The notes beneath the pieces are model-generated. The model did not search any database. It was not told where the DNA came from and worked only from the letters and a program-made list of their open reading frames with translations. From CAYTBN01 sp964436045 (GTDB taxonomy: Bacteria > Myxococcota_A > UBA796 > UBA9615 > CAYRNR01): a stretch of DNA of 64,000 nt. Below are positions 41,869-51,994 of this stretch, in pieces. The stretch covers positions 56,654 through 120,653 of the forward strand of contig CAYTBN010000015.1 in NCBI GenBank assembly GCA_964436045.1. Direction: 5' to 3'. A program made the position numbers and the translations under genes. Numbering within the stretch: position 1 is the first letter of the stretch; the number at the start of each line of letters is the position of its first letter.

Positions 41869-43665
41869 TCAGGAGACATCGAGGGTGATCGACGTGGATC
41901 CGGCGGCGCCGCCCTCGTCATGGACCGAGATGGTCACCACGTAGTTCCCCGGAACGAAGGTGTTCGGGGGAGCGATCAGCGTCCAGTCGCCAGCCGGATC
42001 GGGGCTCGCGGTCAGCTGTACCGAGGTGTCCGCCGACGAGTTGACCAGAATCAGCAGTGTGTCCAGGGGACCGGCGTCCGCGACCGCTCCGGAGAACGTC
42101 AGCGCATCGCCGGTCAGCATGACCAGGGGATCCACCGCCGGGCTGGTCAGGGACACCGTGGGCTGCTGGTTGGACGCCAGGCCCAGCTGGGCCACCTGAC
42201 CGCCGGGGAACGCCGGGTCGTCGTAGGCGCCCGTGTAGATAAACTGGTAGGTGCCGTTGTCGTAGATCACGTCACCCGGGTACATGTCCTCGGCGTCCCA
42301 GCGTGCGGGCTGGAACGACCGCTCGAACACCGGGCTGATCACGGCCATCTTGAGGGCAGTGGCCGGCCCGAAGGGTAGGTGGACCGCGCCCGTCGCGCGG
42401 ATCCCGCTGGCGTCCCGGCCCGAGTGGAGAAGGGATGTGGTGCTGCCGTCGGTCAGCTGCACCGGGTAGCCCACCGAGTCCTCATCCCAGTCGCCCGCTC
42501 CCCCGCGCACGAACAGGGGCTGGGGATCGTCGCCAAACCCGGGCGCCGGATCCCACTTGTCGAAGCTGTAGCCGTCCACCGATGTCGCCATGCACACCCC
42601 CGAGTCGGCGGCATTGCGGCAGACGTACAGCATCACGTAGGTGGAGCTGTCGAGGTACACGTAGGGGGTGTCGATCATCTCCTCGTCGAAGGAACCGGCG
42701 GGGCCGGGGGAGAGGATCTGGGCTGCGACGGTGGGGTCCGCCGGGTCCATGTAGCGGGCCCAGGTGAAGCCATCCGTGCTGGTGGCCACGCCCACGTGGC
42801 GCAGCCCGTCGATCTGGGTCGCCAGGGCCGAGTAGTAGAGCTTGTAGGGAGCCACCGGATCGGCCGGATCATAGACCACCGACGGGGTACTGACCCCCCA
42901 GCCGTCCCAGTGGACCTCGGGCCAGCTGGTGCCCTGGAAGATGGGTCCATCCAGCGTCCATGTCTGGCCCCAGTTGGTGGTGTAGTAGACACCGAAGGCC
43001 ATCTCCGACTGCTCGTGGCCAGTGCGGAAATACATGGCGAGCATGGCGCCGTCGAAGACCCAGTGGGGCTGCTCGACGCGGTGGTACAACCACGACGTGT
43101 CGGTGGTGTCGGCGGCCATCCAGAGCGGGCAGGCCCGTTGCCAGCCCGAGGTGACGGTCACCTCCGGGAAAACCCGGGGATCGTCCGGAGCACAGTCCCC
43201 GTCGCAGGTCGAGTAGCCGTCCAGGTCCACGTCGTCCAGGTTCATCGCTGGATCGCCGTCGTCGCAGTCCCCGTCGCAGCTGGAGACGCCGTCGCCATCT
43301 GCGTCGTCCCAGTTCATCGCTGGATCGCCGTCGTCGCAGTCGATCCCCTCCTCCCAGCCATCGCCGTCCGCGTCCACGGGTGTCGTGTCGTCGTCGCCGG
43401 AGGTGTCGTCATCGCCTGAGGTGTCGTCGTCGCCTGAGGTGTCGTCGTCGCCTGAGGTGTCGTCGTCGTCGGAGGTGTCGTCGTCGCCGGAAGTGTCGTC
43501 ATCGCCGGAAGTGTCGTCGTCGCCGGAGGTGTCGTCATCTCCGGAGGTGGTGTCGTCGTCGCCCGCGGTGCTGTCGTCATCTCCGGTGGCGTCATCGTCG
43601 TCCCCCGGGCAGCCGGTCAGGATCAGCAAACCCAGACACAGCGTCAGAGCGGGGCGATGGGGCAT
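41869..43665 (-). CDS. Lipoprotein: Asp-rich linker, metal-binding repeats, propeller domain
   Basis: 598 residues. Signal peptide with lipobox (LLILTGCPG, Cys19). An acidic stalk (about 20-95) of GDDDTS repeats. Two Ca-type repeats (DADGDGWEEGIDCDDGDPAM; DGVSSCDGDCDDGDPA). A five-bladed beta-propeller like GH43/GH32 glycosidase relatives (about 180-480; FGVYYTTNWGQTWTLDG, STPSVVYDP, YKLYYSAL, FDEEMIDTPYVYLD), then an Ig-like domain at the C-terminus (about 500-598). No assured catalytic residues, so binding rather than hydrolysis is possible. GGGAGG upstream. A -10-like TAGACT sits about 25 bases before the start. Confidence 0.78.
   Translation of the reverse strand: MPHRPALTLCLGLLILTGCPGDDDDATGDDDSTAGDDDTTSGDDDTSGDDDTSGDDDTSGDDDTSDDDDTSGDDDTSGDDDTSGDDDTSGDDDTTPVDADGDGWEEGIDCDDGDPAMNWDDADGDGVSSCDGDCDDGDPAMNLDDVDLDGYSTCDGDCAPDDPRVFPEVTVTSGWQRACPLWMAADTTDTSWLYHRVEQPHWVFDGAMLAMYFRTGHEQSEMAFGVYYTTNWGQTWTLDGPIFQGTSWPEVHWDGWGVSTPSVVYDPADPVAPYKLYYSALATQIDGLRHVGVATSTDGFTWARYMDPADPTVAAQILSPGPAGSFDEEMIDTPYVYLDSSTYVMLYVCRNAADSGVCMATSVDGYSFDKWDPAPGFGDDPQPLFVRGGAGDWDEDSVGYPVQLTDGSTTSLLHSGRDASGIRATGAVHLPFGPATALKMAVISPVFERSFQPARWDAEDMYPGDVIYDNGTYQFIYTGAYDDPAFPGGQVAQLGLASNQQPTVSLTSPAVDPLVMLTGDALTFSGAVADAGPLDTLLILVNSSADTSVQLTASPDPAGDWTLIAPPNTFVPGNYVVTISVHDEGGAAGSTSITLDVS
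43383..43602. repeat. 18-bp coding repeat (GDDDTS linker)
   Basis: About ten copies of an 18-bp unit with GTCGTCGTCGCCTGAGGT-type sequence encode GDDDTS on the minus strand. Copies vary at one or two sites. Changes in copy number would alter stalk length only. Confidence 0.85.
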
Positions 43666-43697
43666 CGGCGTCCTCCCGCGCCCCAGTCTATCAGTGC

Positions 43698-44675
43698 TCA
43701 GAGCTCGTCCACTGGCAGGCGGTCGGCGGGGCGCAGGGCGGCGAAACGTTCCAGAAGCTCGCGTACACCCGCCTCCAAGGAGTGGGTGGGCGTCCAGCCA
43801 GCCTCCTGCAGGGCCGTGCCGTCCACGTCCATCGACAGGTGGGCGAGCACGTCCTGCTCGGTGTAGTGGACCCGGGCTTCGGGCCGCACGGCGTGGATGG
43901 CCGCGATCACCTCGTTGACCGAAGGGCTGCCGTTGACCGCGTTGAACAGCTCACCCTCTTCGCTCACCTCGCGGGTGAGCGCGAAACGCAGCGCGGCGCT
44001 GGCGTCGGCCACGTGGATCGCCGGCCGCCGTTGCTCCCCGGTGCCATGTACGGGCAGGGCCCGGCGGATGCCGGCCAGGTAGCCCAGGTGGTTGACCACG
44101 GCGTCCAGCCGCAGCACGGGCGCCAGCCCGTAGAAGCTGCCGAGCCTCAGGATCTGCGGGCGGATCCCACGCTCCCGCGAGGCCAGCACGGTCTCCTCGG
44201 CCCGCCGCTTGGACTGGGCGTAGTGCCCCAGAGGACGGCAGACGTCGCCCTCCCGGAAGGGACCACCCGGTCCATACACCGCGGCGCTGGAGGCGAACAC
44301 CACCCGCGTGACTCCCTCGTCGGCGCAGGCATCCAGCAAGTGGGAGGTCCCCCAGTGGTTCACCTGCTGGACCCACGATGCGTTCTCGGCGCTCATCGGG
44401 GTGTGGACGATGGCCGCCAGGTGGATCACCGCGTCCACCCCGATCAGCGCCCTGCGCAGGGTGGCCGGGTCGAGCACGTCGCCCTCGAAGAACCGGTAGC
44501 GGGCGCTCTCGGGAAGGTCGAACAGCGCGCGAGCCTGGCCACGCTGGAGGTTGTCCAGCACGTGGATCGTGGCCGGTGCGAAGCGGGGATCGCTGCCCAG
44601 ATCGCGGATCAGGTGTGATCCCAGGTATCCACAGCCGCCGGTTACCAGAACGCGCAGCGCGCCATCGTTGCTCAT
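43698..44675 (-). CDS. NAD-dependent sugar epimerase/dehydratase
   Basis: 325 residues, extended SDR family. VLVTGGCGYLGSHLIRDLGS is the NAD-binding Rossmann loop; FASSAAVYGPGG and HYAQSKRRAEE give the Ser and the YxxxK catalytic pair; RRPAIHVADASAALRFAL is the typical C-terminal region. It is like UDP-glucose 4-epimerase and related nucleotide-sugar enzymes; the exact substrate is unknown. The ATG overlaps the cysH stop (ATGA), an unusual pairing with sulfate assimilation. Confidence 0.85.
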   Translation of the reverse strand: MSNDGALRVLVTGGCGYLGSHLIRDLGSDPRFAPATIHVLDNLQRGQARALFDLPESARYRFFEGDVLDPATLRRALIGVDAVIHLAAIVHTPMSAENASWVQQVNHWGTSHLLDACADEGVTRVVFASSAAVYGPGGPFREGDVCRPLGHYAQSKRRAEETVLASRERGIRPQILRLGSFYGLAPVLRLDAVVNHLGYLAGIRRALPVHGTGEQRRPAIHVADASAALRFALTREVSEEGELFNAVNGSPSVNEVIAAIHAVRPEARVHYTEQDVLAHLSMDVDGTALQEAGWTPTHSLEAGVRELLERFAALRPADRLPVDEL

Positions 44676-45418
44676 CGTCCACTCCTGTCCTTGCCCAGGT
44701 CAGTGTGCAGTCCGCACTCGGTCTTGTCGCTGCCGGCCCAGCGCCCGGTGCGGTCGTTCTCGCCTTCTCCATCGTCCCACACCGGTCGTGTGCACGGCGC
44801 GCAACCGACGCTCACGTACCCCTTGGCGAGCAGGGGGTGATCGGCGAAGCGGTGGCGCTGGGCGTAGTCCGACACTTCGCGTCGGGTCATGGTCGCCATC
44901 GGACACACCTTGTACAGGCCGCTGTCGAGTCGCGAGACGATCGGCGTCTCTGCCCGGGTCGGCGACTGGTCCCGGCGGATGCCGCTGATCCAGGCTCGCT
45001 GGCCCTCCAGGGCACGCTCCATCGGCTCGACCTTGTTGAGATAACAGCAAAGGTCCGGATCCAAGCGGTACAGCTCGCCATAGCGACGACGGAACCCGTC
45101 GTGGCCCATGCTCGGATGTAATATCGCGATGTTGAGGCCGAAGTCGGCGACCAGCTGATCCCGGAAGGCCAGGGTCTCCTGGAAGTGGAAGCCCGTATCC
45201 AGGAACAGCACGGGCAGCTCGGGCGCCGAGGTGGAGATCAGGTGAAGCAGGGGCACGCTCTGGCCCTGGAACGACGAGGACGCCACGATGTCGGGGCCGA
45301 AGGTCTGCCAGGCCCAGCGCAGGATGTCGGCGGGGGAAGCCTCTTCCAGCCGGCGGTTCTCACGCTCGAGATCGATCTCGGCAGGCGTGATCGGCGCTGG
45401 GCGGCGGGCGGTGGCCAT
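44672..45418 (-). CDS. cysH: Adenylylsulfate / phosphoadenylylsulfate reductase
   Basis: 248 residues. PAPS reductase family: SSSFQGQSVPLLHLI and VLFLDTGFHFQETL form the nucleotide site. The cysteine pairs Cys124-Cys125 and Cys206/Cys209 (GCAPCT) mark the 4Fe-4S APS-reductase-type subfamily, and the C-terminal ECGLH holds the catalytic Cys235 that takes electrons from thioredoxin. It reduces APS to sulfite in assimilatory sulfate reduction. First gene of a two-gene unit with the epimerase. About 90 bases upstream are AT-richer than the surroundings (CTTATCTAGACTG) and may hold the promoter. Confidence 0.93.
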   Translation of the reverse strand: MATARRPAPITPAEIDLERENRRLEEASPADILRWAWQTFGPDIVASSSFQGQSVPLLHLISTSAPELPVLFLDTGFHFQETLAFRDQLVADFGLNIAILHPSMGHDGFRRRYGELYRLDPDLCCYLNKVEPMERALEGQRAWISGIRRDQSPTRAETPIVSRLDSGLYKVCPMATMTRREVSDYAQRHRFADHPLLAKGYVSVGCAPCTRPVWDDGEGENDRTGRWAGSDKTECGLHTDLGKDRSGR

Positions 45419-45508
45419 GGTCTCCCGAACCCCCGTTCTACCTGAGCAGTCTAGATAAGCTGTAACGGCAAAACAGCAAGCGAGGAAACCTCTTTCGCCA
45501 CGGTGCGG

Positions 45509-46734
45509 TCAAGGGCTGGCCGGAACCCAGCCTTCCCAGTCCGGCTTGATCAGATCCTCGCGATAGCTGGACGCACGGCCGCCGCCGCCCGCCACCAGTT
45601 CGGCACTGGGAGGCACCTCATAGAGGTTGAGCCGGTTGTCGATGAAGTCCGAGAACACCAGCAACGAACCATCCGCAGACAGATCGAGCCCCGTGGGCTG
45701 GTTGCCACCGACGATGGCGTCGAGCAGCTCGCCGGTCGCGGTGTCCAGCAGCAACACGGCGCCCCACTCGGGCCCGGGATCCAGGTACGACTCGGGGTTG
45801 TTGGGGCCGCGGCACGAGACGAACAAGATCCGGCCGTCAGGGCTCAGGTGGATGGTGTTCGGCTTGGGCCGGGTGCTCGCCCACTCGGTGACCGCGAGGG
45901 TCTCCAGGTCCACCCGCAGGATCTTGGCGTGGCGCAGGTCCGATACGTACAGCACCCCACGCTCCTCGTCGGCGACGATGTGGCGGAGGGCTCCGGTGCT
46001 GTCGTGGAAGACATCGACCTTCCCCGTCTCCAGGTCGATCCGCCGGAGGTCCCCGTCGCCGAAGCCGGCCACAAAAAGGCTGCGGCCGTCCGCCGTCGCG
46101 TACAGGCCCCGCGGCACCTCGCCGACCTCGTAGCTGTCGGTCACCAGACCGGAGGTCAGGTCGATGCGGGTGATGGTGCCGCTGGTCCAGTTGGAACAGA
46201 ACAGAGCCGAGCCGTCCGCCGACACCTCCAGGATCTTGGGCCAGTCCCCCCCGGCCGGGAACTGGCGCAGGACCGTCTTCGTCGACCGATCGATCTCGAA
46301 GATCGTCGAGGACTCCAGCTGGCTGACGTAGACCCGGTCGCCGTCCTTCGAGACCGCGAACTCCACCGCCCCCAGCTCCCCCAGCTCGATGGTGGCCTTC
46401 TGCTGGCCGGTGGCCAGGTCATGGATCCGCAGCGCTGAGGTCCCACCAGCATCGCAACCTACAGCTCGCCAGCGGCGGCGTCCACCAGCACCGCCTTGGG
46501 TCCGCCCTCCCGGTCGTCCCGGGGGAGCGCACGGTCGGTCCACGGATGGACGGGGATGGTGAACGTCCGCTGGCAGCGGACCCGCTGGCCGGGCCGCTCG
46601 GTGCAGCCCCTCTCCTCCGCGGTCTCGGTCGGGGCGGCCTCCCGCTCGGTCTCGGTCCCGGCCCCGGTCCGCCCCCGACACCCCGCGACCAACCCCGCGA
46701 TCAAGAGCCCGAGAAGGCACCAACGTGCTCGCAT
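45509..46734 (-). pseudogene. Beta-propeller lipoprotein, broken copy 1
   Basis: A lipoprotein start (MRARWCLLGLLIAGLVAGC) leads to PKAVLVDAAAGEL, then TAG at 46459-46461. By homology with copy 2 this codon should be Trp. A second break follows: near 46442-46444 a GGG should be GGGG; the reading then resumes in another frame as TSALRIHDLATGQQ. From there a YVTN-type propeller is intact (GDRVYVSQLESSTIFEID, DLRRIDLETGKVDVFHD, NTIHLSPDGRILFVSCRGPN, DAIVGGNQPTGLDLSADGSL) to the stop at 45509. The product would be an outer-surface six- or seven-bladed propeller. As it stands, the gene is inactive unless recoded. Confidence 0.75.
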
Positions 46735-46745
46735 CACCTCATCCG

Positions 46746-48295
46746 TCACTTTCTCAGCTCGCCGCGATACACATCCAGCCGGCCCCCGCTGCCGGCCAGC
46801 AGCTCCTCGGTGGTCGGTAGGGTATACACCCGGATCCGGTTGTCCAGGATGTCCGAGACCGCCAGCCAGCGGCCATCGGCGGAGATGTCCAGGCCCGTGG
46901 GCTGGTTGCCGCCCACGATCGCATCCAGGACATCGCCAGTGAGGGCGTCGAGGATCAACACTGTGCCCCAGTCGGGGCCGGGTAGGTGGTAGGAGGCTGG
47001 GTTGTTCCGCGAGCGGCACGAGACCGCCAGCACGCGGCCATCCGGCGACAGGTCGATGGTGTTGGGGTTGGCCTCGGTGCGGGCCAGGATCGACACCTCT
47101 CCAGTCTGCAGGTCCAGCACGCAGATCCGGCCGCGCCGCATGTCCGAGATGTACAGCCGACCCCGCTCCGCATCCCCCGCCAGGTGGCGCAGCACCGCGC
47201 CGTTGTAGACGGTCTCGCGGCCGCCGGTCTCCAGGTCGATGCGGTCCAGCCGCCCGTCGCCGAAGCCGGCAACGTACAGCTGGCGACCGTCCGGGGTCGG
47301 CCACAGGCCCCTGGGGGTGTCCACCGTGCGCAGCTTGCGCACGACCTCGCCGGTCTCCAGGTCGATCTCCGAGACGTTGTCCCCCAACCAGTTGGATAGG
47401 AACAACCGCTGGCGGTCGGCGGACTTGGCGATCACCTTGGACCAGCGACTCTTCGACTTGAGTTGCCGCAGGGGCTCCTTCGTCACCCGGTCCAGCTCCC
47501 AGATGCTGGCGGTCTTCATCTGGCTGGCCTAGGCGATGGAGCCGTCGTCACTGAACTCCAGCTCGACGGTGCCGTGTCCGGCCAGGTCGAGGGAGGTGGT
47601 CATCTGCCAGCCGTCGGTTTCGTATACCTGCACCGACGGGGCCCCCCCAGCAGCGTGGTCCACAGCTCGCCGCCGTCGGGGGAGAAGCGGACCGCCTTGG
47701 GCCCGGGGCCACACTCGAGCACCCGGACGCAGTCCACCAGCTGCCCCGGCGGATCGAGACAGGCGAAGTGGTCGGTCGCCTCGTCGACGAACAGGGATGC
47801 CTCGTCGGGGTCGTGCGCCGCTCTCTCCGCGCGCACGGTCCAGGCCCCGGCGGGTAGCTCCCCGTCCCAGGGGGTCGTCACCTCCAGCGAGCCCCCGCCC
47901 TCGCGGCTCAACGACATCGTCGCTCCAGCCGGGTGCGAACCGAAGTGTACGTCGTGCCACAGGGGCGGCAGCGCGACCTCCGTCATCAAGTGGATGTCCG
48001 GCTGGAGCAGCAACGTGCGCGCGACCGGCTCGAAGCCGGCCCGCTCGACCAGCAGGTCGTGGCGGCCTGGGGAAAGGTCCCCGAGCGGTACGGCTCCCTC
48101 GATCCCCTCGCGGCCATCGAGGGTGATGACGGCGTCCAGTGGCTGGACGACCACGGTCAGGGTGGCCATCGGTGGCGGTGGCGGGGGCTCGTCGACCACC
48201 CCGGCGGAGGGCGGCGAAGCGGAGCGCAGGGCACACCCCGCCAGTAACATCATCGCCAGCGCGATCCAGGCACGTCCTCGCGAAAAATGACTCAT
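46746..48295 (-). pseudogene. PEGA / beta-propeller lipoprotein, broken copy 2
   Basis: The lipobox (MMLLAGCALR) is followed by PEGA-type beta domains (TLTVVVQPLDAVITLDGREG; GRHDLLVERAGFEPVART) and then PKAVRFSPDGGELW, homologous to copy 1. Breaks: a G7 run at 47642-47648 should be G8, after which the true frame reads APSVQVYETDGWQ; and a TAG at 47529-47531 (DDGSIA-stop-ASQMKTAS) where copy 1 has Tyr. The remaining propeller is intact and about 65 percent similar to copy 1, ending at 46746. An independent ATG at 47519 gives a 257-residue propeller without signal. Confidence 0.75.
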
Positions 48296-48316
48296 TTCGG
48301 TCTCGGGAACTCCGCA

Positions 48317-48345
48317 GTCTCCATCCCGCATTTCGGGATGGAGAC
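48317..48345. terminator. Perfect 12-bp hairpin downstream of the DUF2461 gene
   Basis: GTCTCCATCCCG, loop CATTT, CGGGATGGAGAC. It lies 15 bases beyond the stop of the minus-strand DUF2461 gene and just upstream of the broken propeller gene. No T-run follows, so Rho-independent activity is uncertain. Confidence 0.65.
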
Positions 48346-48359
48346 GAGCTACGGGGATC

Positions 48360-49037
48360 CTACCAGGGCTGGCCGATGGCCTTGCAGACGAACGCGTTGA
48401 CCGGCGCCGCGGCGCGGCAGAGGTCGGTGAACCGATCGAGGAAGTTGTCGGCGGTGGTGTCCGCTTGCGTCACCTTGGTCCAGACTCCGACGTCCTTGCG
48501 CTTGAGATCCTCGATATGGACGAAGTCCTTGTCGTAGCCACGGGGTGGGCGCTTGAGGGACTCGCCGAAGAAGTCGAAGCCCGCCACCGAGGTGACCTCG
48601 GCTTTCAGCCCAGCCCAGCCGTCCGGATCGTCGACGATGGCGTCGCGGATCTGGGTCAGGGTCTTGTTGTCCGGATGCCAGATCCCCGCCGCCATGCCCA
48701 CGTCGTTGGGCGCCATGTGCAGATAGAAGCCCGGCGCGTGGGCGTCCTTGCCCGCCGCGTGGCGGAACTGGATACCCGCGTGGGTCTTGTAGGGCGTCTT
48801 GTCCTTGGAGAATCGGGTGTCCCGGTAGATGCGGAACAGGCTGCCTCCGCTGGCCTTGGGGATCGCCAGCACGTGGGGCGTGATCTCCTGCAGCCGGAGG
48901 GCGAAGTCCTGGATGAACCGCAGGCTGGGTTTCTTGACGTGCTGCTCGTAGCGCTTCTTGTTGGCGTTGAACCACTCGCGGTCGTTGTTGTCCTTCAGCT
49001 CCTCGAGGAACCGGTAGAGCTCGTCGGTGAAGTACAT
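48360..49037 (-). CDS. DUF2461 family protein
   Basis: 225 residues. The family (TIGR02453) is recognised by an N-terminal LYRFLEELKDNNDREWFNAN, the central FRIYRDTRFSKDKTPYKTH and HMAPNDVGMAAGIWHPD, all present. The length is normal for the family. Its function is not known; it is cytoplasmic and often encoded singly. The start codon is ATG behind CGCAGAGGGGCG, a modest site. Divergent from the metalloprotease gene with about 155 bases between. Confidence 0.9.
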   Translation of the reverse strand: MYFTDELYRFLEELKDNNDREWFNANKKRYEQHVKKPSLRFIQDFALRLQEITPHVLAIPKASGGSLFRIYRDTRFSKDKTPYKTHAGIQFRHAAGKDAHAPGFYLHMAPNDVGMAAGIWHPDNKTLTQIRDAIVDDPDGWAGLKAEVTSVAGFDFFGESLKRPPRGYDKDFVHIEDLKRKDVGVWTKVTQADTTADNFLDRFTDLCRAAAPVNAFVCKAIGQPW

Positions 49038-49192
49038 GGTCGCCCCTCTGCGCGGTGTTGGATCCGGATTTGACGGTCCCTGGTTCTACGTACCGCGTCA
49101 GGTTTTCGCCAGAGGTGGGCCGCGCGCGGGTGTTTCTCTTTTCCACCAATGCGGCGACCGATAGGCTGCTTGCACGGAGAGGAGGGCGTCCG

Positions 49193-51994
49193 ATGAACAG
49201 GAGGCGGCTCGTACCCCCCGCCCTGCTGCTGCTCTGGTTCCTCGCACCCGCCGCCCGCGCGGTCACCGAGGACGACCGCCGCATCGAATACGTGCCCCCC
49301 GACACCCACTGGATCGCTGGCCATGGCGACCCGGATCCCCGCAGCCACCGTGTCGCACCACCCGCCGACTTCGTCGAACGCCACCCGGGTGCCTGGGAAG
49401 CGCGCCGCTGGGGACCCAACGGCCAGTTCCTCCACCTCTGGGGGGAGGGCGTCCCCGTCGACACCGCGGCCACCGACGATGGCGAGATCGCCCAGGCGGT
49501 GGCCGACGACTTCTGGCGCGAACACGCCGACCTGCTGCCGGCCGGGGTGCACCCCGACGACCTGATCCCGTGGTCCAACACGGTCGCCCACGATGTCCGT
49601 TACGTGAGCCACCACCAGACCGTGGACGGTGTGGAGGTGCTGCGCGCCGGGGTGTTCGTCGCCATCCGCGACGGCCGGGTGATGTGGCTGGGCGTCCGCT
49701 GTTTTGCCGTCGACGCAGCTCCCGCTGGCTACCGGTTGAGCGAGGCGACGGCCCTCGAGGTGGCCCTGGACGAACTCGCGGCCCGCGGCGTCGAGGCCGA
49801 CGAGGCCCGGGTCGACGCGGCCCTGTTCCCGACGATCCGCCCCGACCAGATCGAGCTGATCCCGGCCCACGTGGTCGAGATGTGGACCGCGGGCGTTGGT
49901 CGCTGGACGGGCTACGTGGACGCCGACTGCGGTGGAATGCTGGCGCTGCGGGACGAGCGGATGTTCATGACCGGCACGGTCCAGCTCCGCCATCGGGAGC
50001 GGCACCTGGGCTCGTCCGCCGTGGTCAGCCCGGCGCCCCGCATGTGGGTGACCACCGGGGACGGCAACCAGACCACGGCCGGCGACGGTACCTTCACGGC
50101 CAACGGCTCGAGCACCAACGTCAGCCTCGAAGCCCAGGGCCCATACACCGTGGTACGCAACAGCGCGGGCGGTGACGTGAGCTACAACGCCGGCTCGGTG
50201 AGCGACGGCGGCAGCGTGACCTGGGAGGTGTCCGGCGAGTACTCGGAGGCCCAGCTACACGCCTTCCGCTACGTGGCCGACGCGCGCGAGTTCGCCGATG
50301 CTCACGTGGCCGACGTGGGCTGGTTGCACCAGCCGCTGACGGTCTGGGCCAACTACGGGAGCACCTGCAACGCCTGGTGGGACGGGGACCTGACCTTCCT
50401 GCGCGAGGGATCGGGCTGCAACAACACCGCGCTGGTCGCCGACATCGTGTATCACGAGTTCGGCCATGGCTTTCACTACGAGAGCGTCATCTGGGGGGTC
50501 GGCGACTTCTACGGCGACGTCGGCGAGGGTTTCGCCGATGCCCTGGCCACGTTGATCACCGGGGACAGCCACGTCGGTCCCTACTTCTACACCAGCGGTG
50601 GTTTCCTGCGGGACGTGGAGCCGAACCAGGTCTACCCCTACGACACCGTGGGCGAGGTGCACCACGACGGGCTGATCGTCGGCGGGTCGGTGTGGGACCT
50701 GCGCAAGAACCTGATCGCCGACCTGGGCCAGGGCGCGGGCGAGGACGAGGCGGGCCGGATCTTCACCGGCATGGTCAAGACCTCGACCGACATCCCGTCG
50801 ATCTACGAGGCCGCGATGGTCGCCGACGACGACAACGGCAACCTGGCCGACGGGACGCCCAACATCTGCGCCATCCAGGCGGCTTTCTCCGACCACGGCC
50901 TGGCCACGGCCACCGAGTTCTCGGCCATCGCCATCGACCACGAGCACGCCGCCCACGGCGCCCAGCCCAACCACCCGATCCCCATCGAGGCCACCGTGGC
51001 CGCCGCCCACAGCGAGTGCTCGAACGGCGAGGTGGGGGAGGTGCGGCTGGTGTACTCGGAGAACGGCGGACAGAGCTGGGCGTCGCGGACGATGGTGTCC
51101 CAGGGTGGCGATCTCTACACCGACGAGCTGCCACCGTCGCCGGAGGGCGCGCAGCTGCGGTACCGGATCGAGGCCCAGGATCTGGCCACCGGCGAGTGGA
51201 TCAATCAGCCGGACAATCCCGCCGACCCCGGGTACTACCTGTACGTGGGGGGCCTGGAGGCGATCCTCTGCGACGACTTCGAGACCGATCAGGGCTGGAC
51301 CCACGCCCTGCTGCAGGGGGACAACGTCGAGGGTGCCGACGACTGGAACCGGGGTGCGCCGTCGGGCGCCGCTGGCGATCCCGGAGTCGCCCACAGCGGG
51401 ATCAACGCGTGGGGCAACGACCTGGCGATCTACCCGGATTGGGACGGCCTGTACCAGAACGAGCGGCGCAACGCCCTGACCAGCCCGGTCCATGACCTCA
51501 GCGGTGAGAGCACCGTGCGGTTGCAGTTCCGCCGCTGGCTCCAGGTGGAGGACGGCATCTACGATCAGGGCAAGATCTACGTCAACGAACAGCTGGTCTG
51601 GTCCAACGCGGGGGCCGATGGCGAGGTCCACCACACCGACCGGGAGTGGATCCTGTTCGATCTGGACATCTCGGCCCAGGCCGCCGGTCAGTCCGCGGTC
51701 CAGATCCGCTTCGAGCTCGCCAGCGATCAGGGCCTGCAATTCGGCGGCTGGAACATCGACGACGTGTGCCTGATGCGACCGGCGATCTGGACCGATCCCG
51801 GCGACGACGACGATGACGACGACGCGGCCGATGACGACGTCGGCGACGACGGGCTGGGCGGTGGCGATCAGCTGAAGGGGGGCGACTGCACCTGCTCGAC
51901 CGCGGCGCCGCGGGTTCCGTTCGGATCGCTGGCTCCGCTGGCGCTGGTGGCCTGGGGCCTGGGCCGTCGGCGGCTCAGAGCACGAAGGGGATGA
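49193..51994 (+). CDS. M36-like secreted metalloprotease with C-terminal anchor
   Basis: 933 residues. Signal peptide (about 1-24, ending ARAV), a propeptide-like region (25-330), then a thermolysin/fungalysin-type zinc site VYHEFGHGFH (His421, Glu422, His425) and a third ligand in DVGEGFADALA (Glu445). HDGLIVGGSVWDLRKNL and NICAIQAAFSDHG fit M36 metalloproteases. Beta-sandwich domains follow (about 600-890), then DDDDDDDAADDDVGDD and a CTCS-helix-RRR tail (ending LGRRRLRARRG) of the MYXO-CTERM kind. GGAGG is 7 bases before the ATG; a longer frame to 49055 lacks signal features. The 3' end overlaps the membrane protein gene by 20 bases. Confidence 0.82.
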   Translation: MNRRRLVPPALLLLWFLAPAARAVTEDDRRIEYVPPDTHWIAGHGDPDPRSHRVAPPADFVERHPGAWEARRWGPNGQFLHLWGEGVPVDTAATDDGEIAQAVADDFWREHADLLPAGVHPDDLIPWSNTVAHDVRYVSHHQTVDGVEVLRAGVFVAIRDGRVMWLGVRCFAVDAAPAGYRLSEATALEVALDELAARGVEADEARVDAALFPTIRPDQIELIPAHVVEMWTAGVGRWTGYVDADCGGMLALRDERMFMTGTVQLRHRERHLGSSAVVSPAPRMWVTTGDGNQTTAGDGTFTANGSSTNVSLEAQGPYTVVRNSAGGDVSYNAGSVSDGGSVTWEVSGEYSEAQLHAFRYVADAREFADAHVADVGWLHQPLTVWANYGSTCNAWWDGDLTFLREGSGCNNTALVADIVYHEFGHGFHYESVIWGVGDFYGDVGEGFADALATLITGDSHVGPYFYTSGGFLRDVEPNQVYPYDTVGEVHHDGLIVGGSVWDLRKNLIADLGQGAGEDEAGRIFTGMVKTSTDIPSIYEAAMVADDDNGNLADGTPNICAIQAAFSDHGLATATEFSAIAIDHEHAAHGAQPNHPIPIEATVAAAHSECSNGEVGEVRLVYSENGGQSWASRTMVSQGGDLYTDELPPSPEGAQLRYRIEAQDLATGEWINQPDNPADPGYYLYVGGLEAILCDDFETDQGWTHALLQGDNVEGADDWNRGAPSGAAGDPGVAHSGINAWGNDLAIYPDWDGLYQNERRNALTSPVHDLSGESTVRLQFRRWLQVEDGIYDQGKIYVNEQLVWSNAGADGEVHHTDREWILFDLDISAQAAGQSAVQIRFELASDQGLQFGGWNIDDVCLMRPAIWTDPGDDDDDDDAADDDVGDDGLGGGDQLKGGDCTCSTAAPRVPFGSLAPLALVAWGLGRRRLRARRG

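Noticed and set aside
43383..43602. Regular repeats considered as a CRISPR array
   Set aside because: Units are 18 bp, contiguous with no spacers, and encode the GDDDTS linker in frame.
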